A DNA stretch of 64,000 nucleotides from Usnea hakonensis (GCA_013423325.1 BLJB01000220.1:1-64000); one strand, 5' to 3'. Numbered from the stretch's first letter, positions 32,762 through 45,119 are shown. Numbers and translations: made by a program. The notes: generated by a model not told the origin, from the letters alone.

Positions 32762-35700
32762 GGGTGGGGCTTTGTGTGTAGGGTCGATAGAGAGGACAGC
32801 TTCACCTAATAACGAGCGGTACGGGGAATACTTTGCACCAAGAAACTCGTTTTCCAGACTGCATACGCATGCCATCGACTCTGCGCTCCAAACCCTACTC
32901 GTCCTTTCCCGCACATGCCCTTTCCGCATCACGCCTCCACGAGCAGCCCTCCCCTCTCTCTTTCACCACTCTCCAACACCCACCACTCCCCAATTCCTTC
33001 CTCCAAACCCCAACAGTCCCAAGAACCCAACGCTCCAAAACCAACGCTCCCAGAATCTCCCCGATCTCACTCCCACATACCACTCCACTCCACTCTAGCC
33101 CGTCGTCAAAATATCCTACGACCATCGAGGCTTGACAGATAGGATATGCAATAATTCGATCATAAAAGCTCATGTGATGGGTATGACATAAGATGCTGAT
33201 TCAAATGAAGTTTCCGAGACCAGTATAAGCGAGCTGGCTTCCTCAGCGTCGATGACAATAAGTCTCTGTTATCATCCTTGCGTATCAAGAACTCCAATTC
33301 CCCGTCTTCCTCCCAGCACCTCCCTTCCCATCCCCCCAACCTTCACCCTCTCCCTTCCAGCACCACCCCAATCAACCCTACCCCATCGATCCCTCTTCCC
33401 TTCCCCCCCATCCTAATCCCACATCATCCGATATCCCACGCTAAACTTCTTTAGCAACTAACAACGCAAAGCAGACTGCGTTTTTTTTGAAAAGGTCGTC
33501 GTAAGTAAGCTACATAATAAATCCTTAATGGGTTCCGACGAAGAACGCGAAAGAGGGTAGGTAGGGTGGGAAGGAGACGAAGGTAAAGAAGAAGGAATAC
33601 TTAACCACAAGCAAGCTTCAACACCAATCTCCTCACACGACATAACACAGAACAGTACCTTATCCTATTCAAAAAAACATTATTCTACAATTTAACAACC
33701 TCCCACACAAGCACACCCACCCGTCTTCCTATCCCCCCATTCTTTCATCTGCCAAATATACATACCCACACAACCCCCCCTCTCCCCCTATACATCTTAC
33801 CTTCCAACCCACTTACCATGCCGTCTCGTCTCTGTTTATGCTCGGGTCGAGCGTACGTACGTACGTAGGGCGTTTTTTTAGCATTCTTGTCTGTCTGTGA
33901 AGGGTGGGAGAGGGAGGGAGGGTATTGGGTGTGTTGTGTTGTGTTTTGTTGTGTTGTGGTGAGGTGCGGTTTTGGAGGGGGAATGGATGGAGGGTGAGGG
34001 GATGGGGATTTCCGCGGGGGGAGGGATGGGGTGGATGTAGGATGTGCTGAGAGGGAGTTGTGGAGATGGGGTCGTTTTGGGGGGAGGGGGGGGTGGGAGA
34101 AACGTTTGAGGGTTGGCGGGAGTAGGTTTGGGAGGTGGGGGCAATTTTGAGTGTTGGTTGTCTCTGGAGGGAGCGAGTGGTGCTGAGGGGGGTTGGGGTA
34201 TGCTAGGGTGAGTGGGTGGAGATGGGGACTGGTGCGATCGAAACGCGGATGCATGAATACGGAGAATCCTGGATTGGCTACGAATGTAGGTGATGTCAGT
34301 ACTAGGGAGTCGGGACGGTAAAAGCGCGGACCCCACTATTGGCTCCTTGATCTTTTCTTGGAGTTGGTATCATCATTGCAACTCGACTCGAATAGTAGCA
34401 GCTTCCTCTACGGCCGAGCATACTTCTGCTTCTACGCCATCAAAGAGCTCGAGTAGTTCAAGATGACGCGTCGACTTTATGGAGACCTATTCCAGGTTGG
34501 CTCGCCGAACTTCCGCTCCTTCGAAGTAGCTCGGGCTATGCGTTGCAGATCATGCGGCTGGGATGCCCCAAGGTGGCTGCTTACTTGCATGATCGACGGC
34601 CTCGGGGATTTTTTTGCGGAGTGCACTAGCGCGTCTTGCCACTCCGCAAATTGCGCGGGGGACTGCAAGCTGATGCAGTATTGGCTCGGTGAATAATGGT
34701 GTAAGAAAGAGTCAGAAAAGAGGGTAGTGGGCAATTGTCTCAATATCAGGGTCTCTGGTACCATTTCTCTCCCACTCGAGGCTTTAGTAATTGAGGCTAT
34801 AACATATGAGAGAAGAAGTCGACTCTCAAATGCGCCATGTCAATGGCGTATGAGTGGATCTCTACTTTTGCCCGGCTTTGGTCGGTCCGTACCTTTGTCC
34901 AAGGTTTTGCGGGACGCAGGTTGGTACTAGCCCCATTCAGTCCATTCCAATCCAATCATATTAAGTCCATGCACGTGGCGCTTCCCCTGCGCCAGCTGAT
35001 CCGCTGATCAAGCTCTAACGGCCGTTATGGTAAGCACGGAGCTATGTCCGGTGATCATCGGACTTGGCTTGATTTGCGCTCGCATAGTTGTCGAATCAAA
35101 TGCAACTAATGCATTGATTGGTCTAGCCAGACTCGAGTGGCTGCCTGAATCCACCCCTACCGAGGCCAGCCTACATATCATCTTAGCCAATACGAGGTAG
35201 GATCATTGGGCTTCTTCCTGGCTGCGGATGTTCAGTGAGGATTTTGAAAATGAATTCTAGCCAGTGATATGTTAGGGCAGTCAGACGCTTATCTCCTCCA
35301 TCTTGATCTGGGGAAAAGAAGGGAAGCTGGGCTGACGCCACTGCTGCTGTTTTTGTCAATGAGGTAAACTAAAGTAAGGTACTGACGCGCAGCAATCCGT
35401 GCGGCAAGTTTAAGCGCCTGCTTCTGTTTTCAGAAATGGCGGCGGCGAGGTTTGAAACAGGGCACTATCTCAATTGTTCTGCACCCACCCGCCTTTTTTA
35501 TTTTTTACGGAAAGATGAGCCGATAGAACAGGTACCTGCGTCGTAGGCATTGCCGATCAAAGAATATTACTTGGCGCCTGTTATCGCCGTTTCGATTTGT
35601 GAATGCCTTCATTTGCTCATGATAGGATGCAGGGATAGTTTGATTGAGTGGAGCAAAGTCCAAACTAAATACTTCAACTTGGAACGACGAAATCCAATTA

Positions 35701-35985
35701 CAGCAAATGAATCAGGCACGGGCGTCATGAACGGGACTCTAGTTCTGATTGTAATTTTGATAGTAAGGTATTCCTATTCCTTATTCTGGTGAAGATGAGG
35801 TGACGTGGACTGAAAGTAAATTACAACTAAAATCCCAAGTTTCAGATGATTCCCAACAATGACGTCGTCGTCCCTCAGATGCAATTGTAGGCATCTTGAT
35901 CCCTCATTTGTTTCATCATTGACACAATTACGTCAGCTTCAGGACGAGATTGAGATCTGATCGAGGAAATTATCTTAAGGTTTAG
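32762..35985. other. Gene-poor, partly low-complexity stretch, 3.2 kb
   Basis: 33.3-34.2 kb is strongly C- or G-rich with simple repeats (a GTAC repeat near 33853-33867, GTGTT-type repeats near 33930-33960). Long open stretches on either strand there are composition artefacts. 34.4-35.9 kb is ordinary DNA without recognised genes. A 77-codon frame at 34463-34696 has several Cys but no family match. Confidence 0.5.
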
Positions 35986-35995
35986 TTTATATATC
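35986..35995 (+). promoter_or_regulatory. Possible TATA element of the DUF3431 gene
   Basis: The sequence tttatatatc lies 223 bp before the DUF3431 start codon and is followed by a pyrimidine-rich stretch (about 36000-36060) of the kind seen before fungal start sites. Position and sequence only. Confidence 0.35.
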
Positions 35996-36217
35996 TGCTC
36001 ACTGCTCCCCTCTCCCCTCTTTCCTACATCTACTTTCTCATCCTCCTTCACCCCAACAAGTTAGCAACAGTCAACAACAGTGGGTCGACCAGCTGTCCTC
36101 TTCATCTTCGTCGTACTGTCACTGACTTTCTCTCTCGCAGACCATTCCCCTCGATCAAGGCCCTCAACCTGACCAATCCCCTACAATTCCTTCCCTCCAT
36201 ATCTCAATATCCTCAAC

Positions 36218-37243
36218 ATGTCGAGCCCATCATCCGTCGCATTCCTGCTGGAAGCATCTGCCCTAGGCTCGTCCTCAGTTTCCACTGCCCCCACCACTGC
36301 ACCACCCTCACCCAGTCCAGCCCCAACGCTTGACTCCTCCGTGGTAGTCTCGTGGGCCAGCAGCTCGGTTACCGCATCCGATTTAGACCGTTCCCCATTC
36401 GAGTCACCTCCGACCAGCAGAGCCTCCTCAACCATCGCCCAGGATACTCAGGACTTGGAAATTGTGGTGGCCCACTACAACGAGGACCTATCCTGGCTTA
36501 CACCCGTCCGCGATTATTGCAAGGTATATGCAAAAGGCGGCCCCAAATATGCGCCTGAGCCATGCTTTGAAGTCGAAGCACTTGAGAACATTGGTCGTGA
36601 AGGCCACACCTACCTTCACCATATTGTCAAATATTATGACACTCTCAAGGACATCACCCTCTTTACTCAAGGCCGCGTCGACGATCATATCAATCTCACG
36701 GCGCTCGAGATGAAGGAGAGAGCCCTCAAAACAGAGAACGGACGAGTCACTACTTTCCCCCATCGAGCCATGGAGCTGTTCAAGCTTTGGGATGGCATCC
36801 CATGGGGAAAGTATCCCTGTTGGGCAAAATGGCTGTCGCCACAAGGCACGTTCATGGGCAAACCAGCCCCAAAGACTCCCGCGCAATACTTCAAAGAGTT
36901 CTTCGACAACTTCGGCCACGAAGGACCGCCAATGTGCATGGGCTTCCAACCCGGCGCCATCTTCGCCGTCACCCGCGAGACCATTCACCAACATCCCAAG
37001 GCACTATACCAGCACATGTTGGAGGAGCTGTTTCTCGGAGACATGAAAGCCGTCGACCCCGAGACGGGCCATTATTGGGAACGTTTCTGGCCTGCCGTGT
37101 TCCGCCGTGAGGAGTACTGCTGCTGGGATGAGAGCGAGATCTCGGAGGAGGAGTTCAATGATCAGGGGCAGTTGGCCAAGGGGAGATGGCATGAGACGCC
37201 GCAGGGTGTCGAGGTGGACGTCGGCTTCACCAATAAGGAGTGA
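36218..37243 (+). CDS. DUF3431 domain protein, 341 aa
   Basis: Single exon; the first ATG of the frame is used. Residues 1-75 are Ser/Thr/Pro-rich and probably disordered. From about residue 80 the protein shows the DUF3431 (PF11913) pattern: 'EIVVAHYNEDLSWL', a 'VYAKGG' element, 'NIGREGHTYLHHIVKYYD' and 'TLFTQGRVDDH', then a C-terminal Trp/Phe-rich part ('HYWERFWPAVFRREEY'). The family is widespread in filamentous fungi and without established biochemistry; the HYNEDLxWL and GREGHTYLHHI motifs look glycosyltransferase-like, which is only a suggestion. No N-terminal signal or membrane segment, unlike some relatives. Confidence 0.9.
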   Translation: MSSPSSVAFLLEASALGSSSVSTAPTTAPPSPSPAPTLDSSVVVSWASSSVTASDLDRSPFESPPTSRASSTIAQDTQDLEIVVAHYNEDLSWLTPVRDYCKVYAKGGPKYAPEPCFEVEALENIGREGHTYLHHIVKYYDTLKDITLFTQGRVDDHINLTALEMKERALKTENGRVTTFPHRAMELFKLWDGIPWGKYPCWAKWLSPQGTFMGKPAPKTPAQYFKEFFDNFGHEGPPMCMGFQPGAIFAVTRETIHQHPKALYQHMLEELFLGDMKAVDPETGHYWERFWPAVFRREEYCCWDESEISEEEFNDQGQLAKGRWHETPQGVEVDVGFTNKE

Positions 37244-38546
37244 CGGCGTTCCACTTGGCAACCATGATGGGCGGTTTCGACGATTCATGCATTGCTTCTC
37301 AGCATAGTGCTCCTGCTGGCTCAAGAAAGAGCTGTGGCGTTGGCTCGGGCGCAAGACACCCTAGCTATGTAATGTCCCATGGGCGCTTTTAGACACGAAC
37401 TAATAACCAGCTCAACTATCATATCATAATCCAATCTTTCAAATCCTCCCACCATCCACCGGGCGCACAAGCATTCCGTCTGCGAAAATCAAGGTAGTTC
37501 GTACCTTCCCATCACATCGCATCTCCAGGAATAAAAGATCAGCACCGCACTTCCCCCCCTCCCCTATCCCACCCTACAACCCACTCAACCCATTCCATTC
37601 CATTCCATCCCCTCCCCTCCCCTATCTCATCCCCTCATCCCCCCGCCTCTCCCCTTTCCAAAAAACATAACCCCCCCCCTCCCCGCTTTCCCACCCATCT
37701 TTCATATTTCTTTCAGCCAAGGAAAGGGAAAGGGAAAGGGAAAGGCGAAATGGCAATTGATAAAGTAGAGTAGTATAGTATAGGATAGTGTAGGATGATG
37801 GGATAGTATAGTATAGGAGGGTTTAGGGGGATAAAGAGGAGGGGGGGTAAAGTACCATCGCACCGAAGACGAAAAATATTCCATTTATTTATTTATTCGA
37901 TCGATCGTATTTGCGCTTTTCTTTTTTTTGTTGTGGGTGCTGTTTTCTTGTTAGTTCTTTTTGGTTCTTGGTTCTTTTTTAGTTCTTGGTTCTCCCTTTT
38001 TTGAAGTTTTTTTTTGGATTCTTCTAGCGGGGAGGGGGGAGGTATGGAAGGGGAGGTATAGTAGGGAGGGGGTGGGTTGTAATCTTCCCCTCCCTCTCTG
38101 ATCTATCCCTCGACTTTATAATCTTTCTCTCTATCCTTCCTGATCTATTAGCTCCCTTCCCTCCCTATACCCTCTTCGCTCCTCTCCCCTCCTATCCTCT
38201 CCCATCCCATCCCATCTATCCACTACCCTACCCTATAGCTCTACAACTCTACTACATTACACTCCTACCTACAGCTCTCCTTCCTGCTCCACTACTCTAC
38301 TCCTTGTACCTGGCCCTGCGCCCGGGCGAGCGAGCGAGCGCTAGCGGTATTAGGGGCGGGGGGGGGGAAGGGAGGGAGAGGGAGATAGAAGATGGAAGAT
38401 GGAAGATGGAAGATGGAGGGGGGTTTGAGGATTGGCGGGGTTAGGTTGGCGTTCCTTTTCTTTCCTTTCCTTTCCTTGCTTTACCTTTTTCCGCTTCTGA
38501 ATGGAAATTTCTATTCTTTTATGGACTTGAATTTTTTTGGATTTTT

Positions 38547-38580
<34 letters not shown>

Positions 38581-38783
38581 GGGGNNGGGTGTGGGGGGGG
38601 GTGGTTTGGGGTTTAAGGGGAGGGGGGAGTGGGATTGGGGAGGAGGAAGGTGTGGAGAGATTGGATAATTTATATATTATAGGTATAAATTAATAAATGC
38701 TCATCTCATCTCATCGATCTTCTATCTATCAATCATACTTTTATCCTCCCCCCCCGCCCCGCCCCGTCTCCGCACCAGCGAGC
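37244..38783. repeat. Low-complexity region with a sequence gap
   Basis: Purine/pyrimidine-biased DNA with (GGGAAA)n near 37720-37745, GGAAGAT repeats near 38388-38416 and a poly-G run of about 35 bases ending in NN at 38585-38586. No coding signal. The gap and long homopolymer make the local sequence unreliable. Confidence 0.85.
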
Positions 38784-40690
38784 CTAACGTATCTCCTCTT
38801 CCGAAGGCATGTTCACGACCATGAGGTATAGTACGTTCTGAGCTGGATGTTAGCCTACGTGCGGTTTTGAGAGAGAGAGAGAGAGAGAGAGCGTGGTGGG
38901 GGGATGTCACGAACCTGGTTTAGAACCCTTTTTAGCAAGTTGCTGGGTCTTGGGTTCTGTGATGGTGGGGTCGGATGCCGGGAGTCTCTTCTCGCGTCGC
39001 GGTTTCTTCTGGGATCTGGGGTTTGTTGTTGTGGGTAGGATGCGAAATTCCTGTCGCGGTCGTGGGAGGGGCTGCTATCGTCGTCGGGGGTGGGTAAATA
39101 GTCGGCGTTGAACGATGGTGTGGACACACCGTATGGAGCGGGCGTGTTCGATCTCGATTCGTTGTAAGAGAAGGGCGAGGATCTATATTGTGCGGCTGGT
39201 GCATTGGGATTTAACGCCGATGGGCTGGAGCGCGAGTGAGAGACTGCTATGGATGCGAGACTGCCTACTAGACCGAGAGGTCCACTGCCTAGTCCCCCTG
39301 ACGATCGATCACGGTGATGGCGCTGGGATCTTCGATCTGCTAGTATACCACCTAAGCCACTGTCTTGGTGCTGTTGTTTCCGCGATTTCGGATTGATGAT
39401 TCCCCCTGTGAGCAGAGCGATGGGGCTCCCGCTGTTGACGGGGTGGTTCGGATCCGCGTACCGGGAGGCGAAGGAGTGGTTTGCGTTGACGAGGACGGAG
39501 TTGGGGTTTTCGGTCGTGTAGGCCGCTTGGGCGCGTTTGTCGAAGTAGTTGGCGACGAATTTGCTCTTGCGCTTTAGGGTTTCTTTTTTGGTGGAGGGAG
39601 GGGAGTGAGAGTGGAGGTCGTCGAGGGCGGGGAAGATTAATGGGGCGGCTTGGGGCATTTCGAATTCGCCGACTGTAAGGCCTGAGGCGCGGCTGGCGTT
39701 GGCGAGGGTTTCTTGGATGTGCGAGGATGGGGTGATGCTTTTTAGAATAATGGAGGAAATGTCGACGGCTTCGTGGGTGGCGTCGTCTTCGGGTTTGTAT
39801 TTGAAAATGAGGCAGAAGAGTCCCCGGGGCCGGAAGTATTTGTCGTTCAGCTGGGTGAGGAAATCGTTTGTGCGCATGTTGCCTTGGACTTCGATGGCGG
39901 TCCGGGCGGCGGCTTGCACGACCGTGCTGACAACCATGGCGGAGACGGATGGCGCGAAGCCGGCGACCAAAGCGGCTATGTTGATCACGTTGAAGACGGG
40001 CGACGCTTTGCTGGATTGGTGCATGGCTTTTAGGAAGGCGAGGAAGGAGTCTTGATCTACGGAGCAGGCTTGCAGGACGGGAGCGTAGGCGCGCACGAAT
40101 CCGCGCTTTTTATCGTGAGGGCGCCGTTGGGGGATTATGACTGGGCAGGGGAGGTGGCCTGTTGGGATTGTGGATCCTGGAGGGACTGGGTGGCGTGCGA
40201 GAAAGGCTTGGACGATTTTGTCGACGTAGTGCTGTCGCCCTTCTTTTGAGGATGGGACTGGGCCGGGATCAAAGGTGCTTGAGGGATCGGAGGACTGTTT
40301 GTTGAGAGTCTTTTCGTCCTCTTCGTCTTCGACGGCATCGTCGAGTTCCCAGTCCGCTTCGTCTTTCTCGCCCGCATGGCCCTCTAGTGTAGACTCGGAG
40401 TATGGCGGTGGTGCTTGGTCCGGTATCTTGGGATTTTCTGCACTCGCTTCGTTTTCATATTCGATTCCATCATGCGTCACAAAATGTGACGATCCTGTAG
40501 GTTTGGACGGGCTCGGTCGTCTTTGCGACGTCGATGTGGTGGATGGAGGAGTCATGCTCCGTGAGCTGCTCCCTTGAGCATTTTCATTGTCCGCGGCTGC
40601 TCTGGCTGCTTTGGAGGTGCGTCTGGCGGCATGTGCTTCGGTGGCCAGGCCAATCATGGCACCAACTCCTTTGATGAGTTTTTCCGGCAT
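38784..40690 (-). CDS. Conserved fungal protein of unknown function, 609 aa, two exons
   Basis: Exon 1 is 40690-38915. A 77-bp intron (donor GTTCGTG, acceptor CTCAG) leads to a 54-bp last exon, 38837-38784, encoding 'NVLYLMVVNMPSEEEIR' and the stop; phase 0 is kept. Without splicing the frame would run into a GA microsatellite. The conserved core at about residues 150-300 contains 'GFVRAYAPVL', 'FLKAMHQSSKASP', 'VINIAALVAGFAPSVSAMVVS' and 'NDFLTQLNDKYFRPRGL'. I know this core from many filamentous-fungal hypothetical proteins, but not a function. Both flanks are Ser/Pro-rich and disordered. One hydrophobic helix (about residues 238-262) could contact a membrane. Confidence 0.82.
38869..38892. 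repeat. GA dinucleotide microsatellite
   Basis: About twelve GA units. It lies inside the intron of the 609-aa protein gene. Its length is likely to vary between strains. Confidence 0.9.
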
Positions 40691-41270
40691 TTTTTCGAGT
40701 CTCGGCTGTTTCTTTTCAAGTCGCAGGGAAGTTCACAACGGGCTTTGTTTGCGCTTTTTCGTAAGTGCTCAATGCTCTGCTCTGTATGAATCACTTTATA
40801 CAGATGGGAAAAGGGCTAGAAAAGCAGTCACCCACAACACAATATCGAGCTGTAGGCCAAACAATGATACCAGACTTGAGAATAGTATATGCTTGAGCAC
40901 ATTCTCAGACGAATTCCTTCGTGATATATATATTGAAATCAGAAACTTAGTCATGAGGCTGAGCTGGTGAGATTGTCATGGCCTGCGAAACACTTTCCCT
41001 TTGGGGCTCGGTTTCGGTTTCGGTCTCGGGTTCGGGTTCGTTTAGCTCATGGGTGTGAGGCTGTGACATGCCAGAGCACTAGAGCGGAATGGGTAAGTCT
41101 TTGCGACGGTGAAACCGAAACCGAGAGCGAGATCTAGAAGCCAAAAAGAGACAACACACGAAAACCCTCGTGTTGTTATTGTTCATCTCGTCTCGCCATC
41201 TCGACCCGCGTTATTCGTACAGCCAAAAGGTTGAAACTCTTCCTACATCTACCTACCTACGTCTCACAGC

Positions 41271-41308
41271 CCAGCCCAGCACAGCACAGCACAGCACAGC
41301 ACAGCACA
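41271..41308 (+). repeat. Pentanucleotide repeat (CACAG)n
   Basis: About seven units, the first ones variant (cccag). Confidence 0.9.
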
Positions 41309-42503
41309 AGAGGGTAGACCAACCCTACACGCTCGACCTTTCACTTGATAGAGAAGACCAGACGCTAGGAAAATCTTGGGTGAGAATATATTTTTTCGGA
41401 CAGGTTGTTCGGTTGGTCATTTGTGAGAGGAGAAAGGGGTTGATCGATCGATTGATTTGATTGATTGGGTGTTGGAGTGTAGAGGACTGGAATGAAATGT
41501 TTGGTATGTGTACGTGTACAGGGTAGGGGTACGGATGGGGTTGGGGTAGTGGTGGGGGTATATCTTATCTTGAGTGAAGTTTAGCCTTGGGTTGGGATTG
41601 GGAGTGGGCAACGGGGACTGGATTGTTGTAGGCGGGATCGCGATTCGTACTTGAAAGCCTAGGTAACCTCCCCTGCCTACCTACTGTTTATACCAAATCC
41701 TCTCCCATCCCTTCCACTCCCCTTCACTCCACTCCCCTTCGCTGTGTTGTTTGGATATCATGAGTCACATCACATCTCAGCCATTCCCCTTCCTCCCCTT
41801 CCTTCCCCTCAAACTCCCTCTCCCGAAAATTTCCCCATGCACAACACGCACACACACATTAACCACAGAGACGCGCGCGCATGCAAGGAAGTAAGCAAGC
41901 AAGGAAGAGAGTAAGCAACCTACCATACATAAACCTTTTTCCCCCCCACACACACACACAAACCAGCCCTCCAACCCATCCAACCCCACAAAGCACTCTA
42001 ATCTAGTACGTACGTACTCTCACGATACCGACCGCATAATGCAAGACTGGTAATGAGAGGGAGGGAGGGAGGGAGTTGGAAGTTGGGAGGGTCTTGTAAG
42101 CAGGCAGGCGGGTGAAGCGAAGGAGTAGGTGCAGGTGTAGGTGTAGGTGTAGGGGTACGGAGAGAGGGGGAGACGGGGTGGGTTATATACGGGGAGGAGG
42201 AGGGTTGAGGAGGGAAAAGGGGGTGGTATGGAGTGAGGGAGGCAGGAAGCTAGGGAAAGTCCTCACTTTCCATCCCCATCCCCGCAACTCCATAAAGTAG
42301 TCCCCAACACCTATTGACCCACACACACCTAAATCTAAATTCCACCCCGACACACACGTCTCTATATGCACCTTTCAAACAAATAGCAAGAATAATTATA
42401 TTATTTGTGGCGAACTACAGTACAAATTTTGGCGGGATGTATAGGGACTTTAGTGGTGGTGGTGGAAATTAAAGTAGGGGACTTATGCTCTATGCTCTTA
42501 TAA

Positions 42504-42575
42504 GGGGGGGGGGGGGGTTGATTTGATATTTGAGNNTTTGAGAGGGGGGGGGGGGGGATTGATTTGATATTTGAG
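42504..42575 (+). repeat. Duplicated poly-G plus unique tag on both sides of an NN gap
   Basis: Poly-G followed by ttgatttgatatttgag occurs at 42504-42534 and again (one base different) at 42544-42575, with NN at 42535-42536 between them. The second copy looks like the same sequence read again across the gap, that is, an assembly artefact. Confidence 0.75.
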
Positions 42576-42777
42576 CGGGGGAACCTAGGGGTAAATTGCT
42601 CTTTTGGAGAATGATGATGATCTTCCGGGAGTGTTGCGTTAGCTGTATGCATTTCCTCAGACGCGGGAAACAAGAATCTAGAATAAAATTTTCTCGATGT
42701 GCAGCACGAGTAGCTTACAAGATGGGTGAAATGGTTCAAGATCTGACCAAGGAGGTGGTTCAGAGTCTCTTGTGTGT

Positions 42778-44373
42778 CTAATTGAGTCGGTTAGGGTAGC
42801 TATGGCTTCCAAGGACCAACTCGATTCCCACCCCGCTACACCGTTGCTGTAGCACGGCGATTGTGGCGGGAGCACCTGCCCCGTCGACGAATCGGAAGAT
42901 GATTTTCTCAAGACGGGGAAGACGGTCTGCTCTTTGCTCTACCAGGCCTTCCAGCATTGTCTCTACAGCCGGTATCTCGATATCTCCGTAGAACTTTATC
43001 TTTTGCATAGAGCGTGGGAGTATGTCCACGAGCCTTGGGAATTGAAGAGGACTTGTAGCTTGGGCTTCGTCTGCGCCGCCGTTGTCGAGAGGTTGGGTTT
43101 TTTCGGGCGGAGAATCCCCTGTTTCTGTTTTTGGGATCAGGGCAAAAAGCTCAATTGGGAGCGAGACTTCCGTGAGCTTCTCGAATGATTTGAGTGAGAT
43201 GTCAATGTGGCTGGTACCTTTGGGCGGACTTCCGTTCAGATAGAGATACTCGAGACTGGACTGGAAGCGCGTGGCGAGGGCTGCCACGATGCGACTTAAT
43301 TCATCACAAGGCAAGTTGACATCGGGGTAACCGACTCCCCACATCGGAAGCCAGTCATAGTCAAACTTCCGCAAAGTCTTCAAAGACCGCAGACAATTCA
43401 GAACAGACTCTCCCCTCAAATATCCACGCTCAACGTGAATCTCATCGACATTGCAGGACCGAGATTCCATTTGAGCCCACGACTCGTTGCTTTGGAGAAC
43501 TTGCTGGCTGGCTGCTGCCTCGACGTACACTTTTTTCATTGACGGCAAATTGGCAAATGATCCGGCAATATCAAAGTCTTCGAGAATCTCCCCATGCTTA
43601 TGCGCATATAGTCGAATTTCGCGCAGTTTGGGAAGAGCTTGTGCGCTACCTCTGTCTTTGCCGGAGGAACCGGCTGGGTGTGGTCCAGTGATACGCCTCA
43701 CTATCAAGGCGAAGAGGTTCGCATACCAAGTATATCCCTCGAGCTCAATGATTTCCAAATTTGGGAGCAGTGTTAAAAGGAATACTAAGATTGCTTGACG
43801 TTCGCCCTTGCGAATCTGATCATACCAGCGCTCACTGTCCTTTTCGTCAAAGTAGCCAGAGTCGAAGATTCGCTCCCGTATGTCCTCGGCCCAAACTTTC
43901 ATGACCTTGTAAACAATTATAGCATCAGTCTCCCACTCGTCCCTTCCATCGTAGAACCCAGATGCCATATTTTTGTCAAACTCTTCGTCATCGATGAGTG
44001 GTGCGAATTCTTCGTCAGCATGCTCCTCCTCTAACTCTCCGCCGCTGCACTCAACCTTCAACGATGTCGGATACCAGGCTAGTTGGGGTTTGGCACAGAT
44101 TTGTTCCAGTAGGTGCACTGGATGACAGCCTGATCGATGTTGACAGCCATAAAGTATGATCCTCGTGTAATCACGCTCCCGTTCATGATGAACTTCCAGA
44201 GCATTCGTGGCCAGGTTTTTGAGTAATGGAGAAGACTCAGCAAAATGTTCCAGATCACCGGGATTCACGCGGTCGATGACAGAGCAAAGTATTTCGTTTG
44301 GCATGTCCAGTAGATTGGGCATGATCCCATTTGCCGAATCGGGAGAAGTTGGTGATTCTCGTGACAACCGCAT
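42778..44373 (-). CDS. F-box/LRR-like protein, 514-531 aa
   Basis: Single exon. The ATG at 44322 (514 aa) is favoured, because the F-box-like motif begins right after it ('MPNLLDMPNEILCSVIDRVNPGDLEHFAESSPLLKN', given here in two parts by residues 1-20 and 21-36); the ATG at 44373 adds 17 Ser/Pro-rich residues. Residues ~180-500 contain irregular leucine-rich strands ('LLPNLEIIELEG', 'LPKLREIRLYAH', 'LPRLEKIIFRF'), as in fungal F-box proteins that present substrates to SCF ubiquitin ligases. An acidic segment lies at about residues 95-120. No signal peptide. The substrate is unknown. Confidence 0.85.
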   Translation of the reverse strand: MRLSRESPTSPDSANGIMPNLLDMPNEILCSVIDRVNPGDLEHFAESSPLLKNLATNALEVHHERERDYTRIILYGCQHRSGCHPVHLLEQICAKPQLAWYPTSLKVECSGGELEEEHADEEFAPLIDDEEFDKNMASGFYDGRDEWETDAIIVYKVMKVWAEDIRERIFDSGYFDEKDSERWYDQIRKGERQAILVFLLTLLPNLEIIELEGYTWYANLFALIVRRITGPHPAGSSGKDRGSAQALPKLREIRLYAHKHGEILEDFDIAGSFANLPSMKKVYVEAAASQQVLQSNESWAQMESRSCNVDEIHVERGYLRGESVLNCLRSLKTLRKFDYDWLPMWGVGYPDVNLPCDELSRIVAALATRFQSSLEYLYLNGSPPKGTSHIDISLKSFEKLTEVSLPIELFALIPKTETGDSPPEKTQPLDNGGADEAQATSPLQFPRLVDILPRSMQKIKFYGDIEIPAVETMLEGLVEQRADRLPRLEKIIFRFVDGAGAPATIAVLQQRCSGVGIELVLGSHSYPNRLN

Positions 44374-45119
44374 ACCGCTAGAATAATTCTGATACCTTAA
44401 AGACTGGAAGCAGCGGGTAGATTAGTCAGAGGTAACTAAGCTCAACACATTTGTCAGCTTGTGACTCAGAGACTTCGCGTCGATTTGAATGGCCCACTGA
44501 ATACAGGTAATGATGATGGTACCTTAGTGGCTTATATGGGAAGAACAAGCTTTGGTGGCTGTGTGCTTGAACAGGTGTCGCATGTATGTTGCAGTGATGT
44601 TGTAGTTCTGCCGACCTTAACAAGGTGGGTTGTATACGGTGCCAAGCCACGCTAGCAAGATTTTTGGTACGAGGAATTGTGTAGGGCTGATCCATTTTCT
44701 TTGTAGATAGAGCTACCTAGATACTCCTGTGAAGTCTCCTTACCAAGACCATTAAGCATGTGTTCAAGACCAGAACCATATGTTATTCGTGTATTGAGAG
44801 GCAGTGCATCAAATTCCAACAGGAATTTTCATAACTCTTCACCACGATTTACTTCGCAAGGTGGCCTTTAGATCTCCACATCTCTCAAAGTAATATAAAT
44901 CTTCAAGCCTTCAGTCCGCAGTTCTTCAAACTCATGATCAAGAATTGATACATGCTGCAATTAAGAGCGCAAAACATTTGTCGCTAAACTTTTTCAGACC
45001 ACCCATGAAGTACGAATTGACAATTGGCGTCCAAACATCTCGGAGGGAATCTTCGTGCCTAATAGTCCTTTAGCTGCTGATGGTGACCTGAATCCGCGCA
45101 AATGTATTGAGGGATTGGG
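44374..45119. other. Gene-free stretch, about 0.75 kb
   Basis: Upstream region of the F-box gene, perhaps including the degraded end of the HET relic. No frame could be followed. Confidence 0.4.

Larger units (their letters stand above)
40691..42777. other. Gene-free, low-complexity stretch with a gap
   Basis: Divergent/upstream DNA with an AGCAC/CAGCA-type pentanucleotide repeat (41271-41308), CA repeats near 41950, GGGA repeats near 42057-42075 and a gap (NN) at 42535-42536. No gene is supported. Confidence 0.6.

Noticed and set aside
33745..34336. Long Pro/Ser/His-rich frames on the minus strand.
   Set aside because: Produced by C/T- versus G/A-biased DNA; no structured segment or family motif.
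34463..34696. 77-codon Cys-rich frame.
   Set aside because: Several Cys but no zinc-finger spacing recognised, no neighbour context and no splice continuation.
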